Assembly (NCBI GenBank): GCA_024276805.1
Contig: JAJRWJ010000393.1
Coordinates: 1-11,357, forward strand
Direction: 5' to 3'
From: Gammaproteobacteria bacterium
Lineage (GTDB): Bacteria > Pseudomonadota > Gammaproteobacteria > Methylococcales > Methylomonadaceae
Length of the DNA stretch: 11,357 bases
Shown here: piece after piece, positions 7,126-11,357 of the stretch
How positions within the stretch are numbered: position 1 is the first letter of the stretch
Layout of the letters: the number at the start of each line of letters is the position of its first letter
Position numbers and translations under genes: made by a program
The notes under the pieces: model-generated
Told to the model about the DNA's origin: nothing
Database searches by the model: none
What the model saw: the letters and a program-made list of their open reading frames with translations, nothing else

Positions 7126-7156
7126 CTATAAACATCCCATGAATGGGTGTTTATAG
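7126..7156. repeat. Imperfect hairpin with arms CTATAAACA / TGTTTATAG
   Basis: CTATAAACA (7126-7134) pairs with TGTTTATAG (7148-7156). After a bulged T the stem continues with CCCA/TGGG, closing on a TGAA loop. The left arm plus three more bases, CTATAAACATCC (7126-7137), is also an exact reverse complement of GGATGTTTATAG at 7209-7220, so two mutually exclusive foldings are possible. Confidence 0.7.
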
Positions 7157-7165
7157 ACTCTAACA

Positions 7166-7214
7166 AATTAGTTCCCGTCTATAAATGACGGGAACTGTTC
7201 CGGTACAAGGATGT
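7166..7214 (+). repeat. 49-bp repeat, copy B, same orientation as copy A
   Basis: Second copy of the element at 7006-7055, 160 bp downstream and in direct orientation. The 10-bp stem AGTTCCCGTC (7170-7179) / GACGGGAACT (7187-7196) is unchanged, with a 7-nt loop one base shorter than in copy A. Just past the shared part the copies diverge: copy A continues into GTGCCGG, copy B into TTTATAG, which pairs with 7126-7137 instead. The stem is thus conserved while the flanking arm differs. Confidence 0.8.
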
Positions 7215-7243
7215 TTATAGATTCAAATTAAACAAACCATAGA

Positions 7244-7317
7244 TCCCAGACTCAGCGTGGGGACTCATGACCGGACGCTGAAGCGTCACAAACTGCATAC
7301 TTACGCAGAGTCTGGGA
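7244..7317. repeat. 74-bp palindromic element with internal hairpin (REP/MITE-like)
   Basis: Outer arms TCCCAGACTC (7244-7253) and GAGTCTGGGA (7308-7317) pair perfectly over 10 bp. After one mismatch the stem extends by GCGT/ACGC to 15 positions. Inside lies GACGCT-GA-AGCGTC (7274-7287), a nearly loopless 6-bp palindrome, so the whole can fold as a cruciform. The core phrase around GGGGACTCATGACCGGACGCT resembles dispersed palindromic repeats that I recall from several gammaproteobacterial genomes; that resemblance is from memory and unverified. It ends about 41 bp from the cca stop and could also help end cca transcription. Confidence 0.6.
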
Positions 7318-7358
7318 ATGATCGGTATGCATAAAGGCAAAGCTGACAACACTAGAGG

Positions 7359-8597
7359 CTATTTTTGCCTGCCCTGGAAGGAGCATTGCACGGATTTTAT
7401 CGCCTCGATGCGCAACTGCCGGATGGCCTTGCCTATTTCCGGACCACGCAAGTTCAAACCTATGACAGCGGCAGTATCGACCGACATGCCTGCCCGCTGA
7501 GCCGCGCTTAGAAAATCAGCCTGAGGATAGGCGGAGTTTTCCAATCCGGTCCGGCCCCTGGCATCGGCAGTGCAGGCCAGCAGAAAATCATGCAGATCGG
7601 CATTCACTTTGAACATGCCCATCGCCGTCAGCATATCGACAATGGTTGCCGCTCGCAATGCAAATGCTCGATGGCAGTGACTGTGGTAACGCATGACATG
7701 ATGCGCCAGTTTGTGTAATTGCCTGGGGACACGCAGGCGCTGGCAAAAACCGTCTAAAATCGGCAGCCCCAACTGTTCGTGACCATGGTGATGCGGCCAT
7801 TGCGCCTTGGGTGTCGCCGCTTTGCCGAGATCGTGGAGCAATGCGGCAAATCTGACCACGGCCTTGTCGGACAGCTTTGCCGCCTGCTCCAGGACCATCA
7901 GGCTATGCAGGCCGGTATCGATCTCCGGATGGAAGGCGGCAGGTTGCGGTATGCCGAACAGCACATCGAGTTCCGGAAATATCACCGCCAGGGCGCGACA
8001 ACTGCGCAATACCTCAAAGTATGCTGTGGGCGTTCTTTCTGACAAGGCCTTGACGGTTTCCGCCCAGACCCGCTCGGGAACCAGATAATCGACTTCTCCA
8101 TTGTCCACCATTTGCCCGATCAGCTGCCGGGTTTCAGCGGCGATGACAAATCCCAGATGATCATAGCGCGCAGCAAACCGGGCAACGCGAAGCACCCGCA
8201 CTGGATCTTCACAGAAAGCCGGGGAAATATGCCTGAGCAGCCTGTTCTCGAGATCTTGCCGTCCACCATAGGGGTCGATCAATTGACCATCAGCGGCGAT
8301 CGCCATGGCATTGATAGTCAGGTCCCGGCGCTTCAGGTCCTCTTCCAGCGTGACATCGGGCGTCGCGTGTATGGCAAACCCCTTATAGCCGGGGGCAGTT
8401 TTGCGCTCGGTGCGCGCCAGCGCATATTCCTCATGGGTCTCGGGATGCAAAAATACCGGGAAGTCCTTGCCAACCGGTCTGTAGTTTTTTGCCATCATAC
8501 TTTCAGGTGTTTCCCCGACAACCACCCAATCCCGCTCAGTGACCGGAAAACCAAGCAGTCGGTCGCGCACCGCCCCTCCAACCAGATATTTTTTCAT
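7359..8597 (-). CDS. cca: Cca, multifunctional CCA-adding enzyme (tRNA nucleotidyltransferase with HD domain)
   Basis: Cca adds or repairs the 3'-terminal CCA of tRNAs without a nucleic-acid template. Enterobacterial homologues also carry an HD domain with phosphatase and 2',3'-cyclic phosphodiesterase activity. The 412-aa product (same length as E. coli) shows the nucleotidyltransferase head MKKYLVGGAVRD at 1-12, the carboxylate motif ERDWVVVG at 21-28, DFPVFLHPETHEEYALARTERK at 45-66, the RRD motif at 90-92, DPVRVLRVARFAARY at 131-145, a NTP-selecting neck helix region around ERVW at 175-178, and the HD signature LLHDLGK at 253-259. The frame extends to a GTG at 8627, but homology begins exactly at ATG 8597. 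No clear ribosome binding site precedes either start. The first catalytic carboxylate is Glu21 instead of the Asp of E. coli (DRDW). It shares the strand of the dcw operon but is separated by 856 bp, so it is a separate unit. Confidence 0.95.
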   Translation of the reverse strand: MKKYLVGGAVRDRLLGFPVTERDWVVVGETPESMMAKNYRPVGKDFPVFLHPETHEEYALARTERKTAPGYKGFAIHATPDVTLEEDLKRRDLTINAMAIAADGQLIDPYGGRQDLENRLLRHISPAFCEDPVRVLRVARFAARYDHLGFVIAAETRQLIGQMVDNGEVDYLVPERVWAETVKALSERTPTAYFEVLRSCRALAVIFPELDVLFGIPQPAAFHPEIDTGLHSLMVLEQAAKLSDKAVVRFAALLHDLGKAATPKAQWPHHHGHEQLGLPILDGFCQRLRVPRQLHKLAHHVMRYHSHCHRAFALRAATIVDMLTAMGMFKVNADLHDFLLACTADARGRTGLENSAYPQADFLSAAQRAGMSVDTAAVIGLNLRGPEIGKAIRQLRIEAIKSVQCSFQGRQK

Positions 8598-9066
8598 AAG
8601 CAACCATGCCGGTTCTTCAGTAAGCACTGCATGTTACCGCAACTGGAGCAAACGGAGTAGCAGGCAAGCCGGGTTTTACCGATTGAGGACCTGAAAAATG
8701 GCCCTGGGCAACAAAAAGCAATATTTTTCTGGCCCGGCACCCCCCATAAACCGCCATGCGTCAGGCGTTGTAGCGCCATGCAATTGGCCATACTTTTATT
8801 GATATTCCGATCAGCCGTAGTAGTCTTTGGCCGCTTTTTCATGCATCAGACGCCATGAATCCTGGTTATGGCGGAAATGGCAGAATATACTGAACGATTG
8901 CCTATCCATATAATGCCTGCACAGCAGCATCAGACTTTAGACAATGCCTTCCCTTCAGCCAACAAGACCAACGGAACAAGACAACAAAATGCTGAATTTA
9001 CAGTGTAGGGTACATATTTCAGATGTTCGTCACAACAATGCGGCGATACCATAAAAGGAACAAGCA
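8598..9066. other. Gene-free divergent region between cca and the TauE-like gene
   Basis: About 470 bp that must hold the promoters of the divergently read cca and TauE-like genes. I see no convincing cca promoter. CGCCATGC occurs twice (near 8752 and 8774) around a GGCG segment, but no strong hairpin forms. An 82-codon open frame on the minus strand (8594-8842) has no ribosome binding site, overlaps the cca start and resembles no protein I know, so it is not called. Confidence 0.45.
8909..8914 (+). promoter_or_regulatory. Possible -10 box (TATAAT) for the TauE-like gene
   Basis: A perfect TATAAT hexamer lies about 150 bp before the ATG at 9067. The sequence 16-18 nt upstream of it (around 8885-8892) is a poor match to TTGACA and there is no TG extension, so promoter activity would be weak or activator-dependent. 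If used, the transcript would carry a leader of roughly 145 nt. Confidence 0.3.
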
Positions 9067-9855
9067 ATGCTAGAAACTTTCAGCCTGTGTTTATTGTTTG
9101 GAGGATTTGCCGGTATACTCGCAGGCATGTTCGGCATCGGCGGCGGCATGGTGCTGGTGCCTTTTTTCGTCTGGCTGTTCAACAGACAGGGGATTGCCGC
9201 CGAATGGAACATGATCATGGCTGTCGCCACTTCGCTGGCCACCATCATCGTCACCGCCACGGCTTCCATATCGGCTCATCACCGGCGCGGCGCCGTGTTG
9301 TGGGATATCGTCGCCTGGCTGGCGCCGACAGTATTTGCCGGAGCAGTACTGGGAACATTGATTGCCGAATATTTACCCGCCGAACTGCTAAAAACCCTGT
9401 TTGCCATTTTTTTGATTTACGCCGCCCTGCAGATGGCCCTGCATTTGCAGCCTGGCGCCAGGGATCTGCGACGAGACCCCCTGTTGCTGGCAATGGCAGG
9501 AGCGGTCATTGGTATGGTGTCTGCGATACTGGGCATCGGCGGCGGGACTCTGACGGTGCCGTTTCTGACAAAGTGCCGGTTTCCGATTCGCAATGCTGTG
9601 GCCATCGCCAGCACCTGCGGCCTGCCTATCGCCATAGCGGGAACCTTGAGCTATATGCTACTGGGATGGAACAAGACAGGCTTGCCTGCCGGCAGCGCAG
9701 GCTATGTGTATCTGCCGGCTTTTTTCGGTATAGTTATCACCAGTTCGCTGCTGGCGCCGGTTGGAGCGAAGCTTGCGCAAACCCTGCCGACTATCAGGTT
9801 GAAACGCTATTTTTCTGTACTGCTGCTAATTGCCGCGATCAAGTTATTGTGGTGA
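9067..9855 (+). CDS. TauE/SafE family membrane transporter (probable anion exporter)
   Basis: This 262-aa integral inner-membrane protein belongs to the TauE/SafE (formerly DUF81) family. Characterised or proposed members export sulfite, sulfoacetate or related organosulfur anions, but the substrate cannot be read from sequence. The protein is almost wholly hydrophobic with about 7-8 membrane segments. It shows the family's internal duplication: GIGGGMVLVPFF at 23-34 in the first half and GIGGGTLTVPFL at 156-167 in the second. A HHRRG turn at 71-75 lies in the first cytoplasmic loop region. The ATG at 9067 is preceded by AAGGA (9055-9059) at a good 7-nt spacing. It is a single-gene unit, converging on the lipoprotein gene 102 bp downstream, and no sulfur-metabolism gene is nearby to hint at its substrate. 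Family call is firm; function is inferred. Confidence 0.9.
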   Translation: MLETFSLCLLFGGFAGILAGMFGIGGGMVLVPFFVWLFNRQGIAAEWNMIMAVATSLATIIVTATASISAHHRRGAVLWDIVAWLAPTVFAGAVLGTLIAEYLPAELLKTLFAIFLIYAALQMALHLQPGARDLRRDPLLLAMAGAVIGMVSAILGIGGGTLTVPFLTKCRFPIRNAVAIASTCGLPIAIAGTLSYMLLGWNKTGLPAGSAGYVYLPAFFGIVITSSLLAPVGAKLAQTLPTIRLKRYFSVLLLIAAIKLLW

Positions 9856-9957
9856 CCGGTAAAACGCATGACAAACAACATGTCCATCGATACATCCTGG
9901 CTCCCGCTTACAAATGCCGGCATCATCGATGACCATAACGCCAGTGCAACTGCTGAT

Positions 9958-10596
9958 TCAGCCCCTTGGACGAATTCTGATTTCCACCCTGCGGTTCTGA
10001 CTGCGGCCCATGGCGCTGTCGTTCGAGGCGATGGGATAACGCTCACCAAAACCCCTGGTCTGGATGCGTCCCGCGCTTACACCGGCACTGATCAGATAAC
10101 TGGTGACACTGTTGGCGCGGTTCTCGGACAGTTTCTGATTATATTCGAAGCTGCCTGTCGAGTCGGTATAACCGGCAACATCGATGCTGGTCTTGTCGAA
10201 TTCCTTCAAAACCAGCGCAATCGAGTCGAGGACCGGGAAAAAGCTGGGGGAAAGATTGGAGGAATCCGTCGCAAAGGTGATATTGCCGGGCATGATCAGC
10301 CTGATATTGTCGCCTTCCCGCACCACCCTGACACCGGTTCCTTCCAACTGGGCACGTATTTTCGCCTCCTGCCTGTCCATATAATAGCCAATACCACCGC
10401 CAAGCGTGGCTCCAGCGGCCGCACCAATCGCCGCGCCCTTGCCGCCACCGGCCAGCGCGCCAATCACTGCGCCGCTCGCAGCCCCAATACCGGCGCCCTT
10501 GCCGGTATTGCTGACCTTCTCTTCGCCGGTGTAGGGATCGATGGAACAGCCGGAGGCGAACAGGATTGCCAGACAAAGAACAAGTGTTTTTTTCAT
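9958..10596 (-). CDS. OmpA-family lipoprotein with glycine zipper (YiaD-like)
   Basis: A 212-aa predicted outer-membrane lipoprotein. It has a signal peptide with lipobox ASGC, so Cys17 would be lipidated. The next residue is Ser18, not Asp, which favours outer-membrane sorting. Residues about 33-72 are a glycine-zipper segment with repeated GxxxG spacing (GKGAGIGAASGAVIGALAG and GKGAAIGAAAGATLGGGIG). Residues about 100-212 form an OmpA C-terminal domain; Asp145 (GYTDSTG) and Arg160 (SENRA), 15 residues apart, match the OmpA pair that binds diaminopimelate of peptidoglycan. This layout is that of YiaD-type proteins, thought to tie the outer membrane to the cell wall. The ATG at 10596 has a GGAGA ribosome binding site. 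The gene stands alone, convergent with the transporter gene; the 102-bp gap between them (9856-9957) shows no clear terminator. Confidence 0.9.
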   Translation of the reverse strand: MKKTLVLCLAILFASGCSIDPYTGEEKVSNTGKGAGIGAASGAVIGALAGGGKGAAIGAAAGATLGGGIGYYMDRQEAKIRAQLEGTGVRVVREGDNIRLIMPGNITFATDSSNLSPSFFPVLDSIALVLKEFDKTSIDVAGYTDSTGSFEYNQKLSENRANSVTSYLISAGVSAGRIQTRGFGERYPIASNDSAMGRSQNRRVEIRIRPRG

Positions 10597-10657
10597 TTCA
10601 GTCTCCAGAATTCAAGTGCGCTCAATGGTAATGGAACAAGCTTAATTTAAACTGAAG

Positions 10658-10686
10658 AGTATAGAGTGCATTGCATCGATTGACTA
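10658..10686 (-). promoter_or_regulatory. Candidate promoter of the OmpA-family lipoprotein gene
   Basis: On the minus strand a -10 box TATACT (10663-10658; 5 of 6 consensus bases) is preceded at exactly 17 nt by TAGTCA (10686-10681; 4 of 6 of TTGACA). Transcription would start near 10651, leaving a leader of about 55 nt before the ATG at 10596. Confidence 0.45.
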
Positions 10687-10957
10687 ACGAAAAACAACAG
10701 GGGCTCGGTGACTGGCTGTGAATTTTTTTGCACGGCCTGGGCAAATGCCCACGCAAGGCATTGGAGCACTCATTCGCCAGTTGCTTTGACTAGCGACTGC
10801 TCCAAATTTGATACATGCAAAACCCAGCTTGAGAATCTGCCGACATCAGCACAGGGGTTGCCGGGTCATCCGCTGGCAATCAGGATGCCAGTAGATCGTT
10901 TAAACACGGCACACAACCCTCCCAGACATGGCAGTCAGATGATTTGTGATATAAACC
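10687..10957. other. Gene-free stretch between the GlcG-like gene and the lipoprotein promoter
   Basis: No convincing gene. An inverted repeat TTGGAGCA (10761-10768) / TGCTCCAA (10798-10805), extended inward by CGCCAG/CTAGCG with one mismatch, can form a hairpin; no T tract follows it on the minus strand, so a terminator role for the GlcG-like gene is doubtful. The remainder shows nothing I can interpret. Confidence 0.45.
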
Positions 10958-11357
10958 CTATTGGCTTGCCGGCAATATTTGTGATATTGCGGCTTCGCCC
11001 AGACCGCAATCGACATGACCCCACGCACTGGGACTGACAGTGCCTCCCTGTGATGCGGCGCCCATATCATATATTATATTATCCAGCCTGGTTGGATCGG
11101 CGCCAGTCACCCCAACGGAACCAACACCCGCTGGAACATAATCCAAATCCAGTTCATGGCGCACAAGCCAGCCGAAATTGTGGTCTTTACACGATGTATC
11201 TCCGCTGACACCCAACCCGCCGACCAGTTTGATACCTTGGTCTTCATCATAAGCATACAAGCCAAAACCACCGCCAAAGACTATCTGTCCCCCGACTTTC
11301 CTGCCAACCATCGGATCATTCTTCCTGCCGAACTTTTTCGGGTCGCCGGCGGTGAGA
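10958..11357 (-). CDS. GlcG/HbpS-like (DUF336) heme-binding family protein (C-terminal part, cut by window edge)
   Basis: The frame enters open from the right edge: residues before the Met at 11311 read LTAGDPKKFGRKNDP and continue without a stop, so that Met is internal. About 132 residues are visible. The segment FGRKNDPMVGRKVGGQIVFGGGFGLYA, then LVGGLGVSGDTSCKDHNFGWLVRHELDLDYVPAGV, and later LDNIIYDM and WGHVDCG, matches the C-terminal half of GlcG/HbpS-like proteins. HbpS of Streptomyces binds heme and iron; GlcG occurs in glycolate operons. Most members are uncharacterised, often periplasmic, and no signal peptide can be checked here because the N-terminus is missing. The TAG stop is at 10960-10958. 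No partner gene is visible downstream, so the physiological role stays open. Confidence 0.85.
   Translation of the reverse strand, partial: LTAGDPKKFGRKNDPMVGRKVGGQIVFGGGFGLYAYDEDQGIKLVGGLGVSGDTSCKDHNFGWLVRHELDLDYVPAGVGSVGVTGADPTRLDNIIYDMGAASQGGTVSPSAWGHVDCGLGEAAISQILPASQ
10971..10995 (-). other. Hairpin at the 3' end of the GlcG-like gene
   Basis: Within the last coding bases, CAATAT and ATATTG flank a TTGTG/CACAA loop and are extended by GCCG/CGGC with a single bulged base, giving about 10 bp of stem overlapping the last codons before the stop. The downstream minus-strand sequence is not T-rich, so it is not a classical terminator, but it could shield the mRNA 3' end. TTTGTGATAT also recurs directly at 10942-10951 and 10977-10986. 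Confidence 0.3.

Noticed and set aside
7006..7317. CRISPR array
   Set aside because: There are only two copies of the 49-50 bp unit, 160 bp apart, and the intervening sequence is itself palindromic; no regular repeat-spacer pattern.
7006..7317. Insertion sequence
   Set aside because: No transposase or remnant of one is encoded in or next to the palindromes, so at most these are non-autonomous elements.
6503..7358. RNase P RNA (rnpB) gene, found upstream of mraZ in pseudomonads
   Set aside because: I looked for the conserved RNase P RNA core motifs such as GAGGAAAGTCC on both strands and found none.
8594..8842. 82-codon minus-strand frame upstream of cca
   Set aside because: No ribosome binding site, overlaps the cca start, and the composition does not look like a protein domain.
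9868..10650. 260-codon plus-strand frame opposite the OmpA-family gene
   Set aside because: The minus strand encodes a complete lipoprotein signal, glycine zipper and OmpA domain; the opposite frame is a shadow.
10708..11037. 109-codon plus-strand frame overlapping the end of the GlcG-like gene
   Set aside because: It runs antisense into the conserved GlcG/HbpS-like coding region and has no recognisable features.

Overview
This window comes from a bacterial chromosome. The protein sequences, read by eye, point to a gammaproteobacterium. MraZ, RsmH, FtsI, MurE, MurF and the HD-domain-bearing CCA-adding enzyme all track the Escherichia coli versions motif for motif, and MurE carries the DNPR signature of Gram-negative meso-diaminopimelate peptidoglycan. 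A lipoprotein with an OmpA-type peptidoglycan-binding domain also implies an outer membrane. Base composition is moderately GC-rich in genes and clearly AT-richer in the 6.5-7.3 kb intergenic stretch. I cannot name the genus.

Positions 1-6602 hold the first part of the division and cell wall (dcw) cluster, all read on the minus strand from right to left: promoter (6574-6602), mraZ, rsmH (mraW), ftsL, ftsI, murE, murF and the first 76 codons of mraY, which runs off the left edge. Gaps are 4-16 bp, or the genes overlap (murE start inside ftsI, ATGA junction murE-murF), so this is one translationally coupled operon. It supplies an autoregulatory DNA-binding protein (MraZ), a 16S rRNA methyltransferase (RsmH), two septal proteins (FtsL, and FtsI, the septal transpeptidase), and the enzymes that complete the UDP-MurNAc-pentapeptide (MurE, MurF) and make lipid I (MraY). 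The first three genes begin with non-ATG codons (TTG, GTG, probably GTG).

Positions 6503-7358 form an 856-bp gene-free stretch. It holds the dcw promoter, a likely MraZ operator (three TGGGN-like boxes at 10-bp pitch), an AT-rich segment, and from 7006 to 7317 a dense set of palindromes: a 49-50 bp repeat present twice, several perfect hairpins, and a separate 74-bp palindromic element that resembles dispersed bacterial repeats. This is the least ordinary part of the window.

Positions 7359-8597 encode Cca on the minus strand. A 469-bp gap follows, then a plus-strand TauE/SafE-type membrane transporter (9067-9855). Convergent to it is a minus-strand OmpA-family lipoprotein with a glycine zipper (9958-10596). 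After a 361-bp gap comes the C-terminal part of a GlcG/HbpS-like (DUF336) protein on the minus strand, which enters from the right edge. These right-hand genes look like independent transcription units with no obvious shared function.

I found no tRNA, rRNA, CRISPR array, transposase, prophage gene or defence system. No new multi-gene system is visible. The observations worth following up concern the repeat-rich intergenic region and the regulation of the dcw operon.
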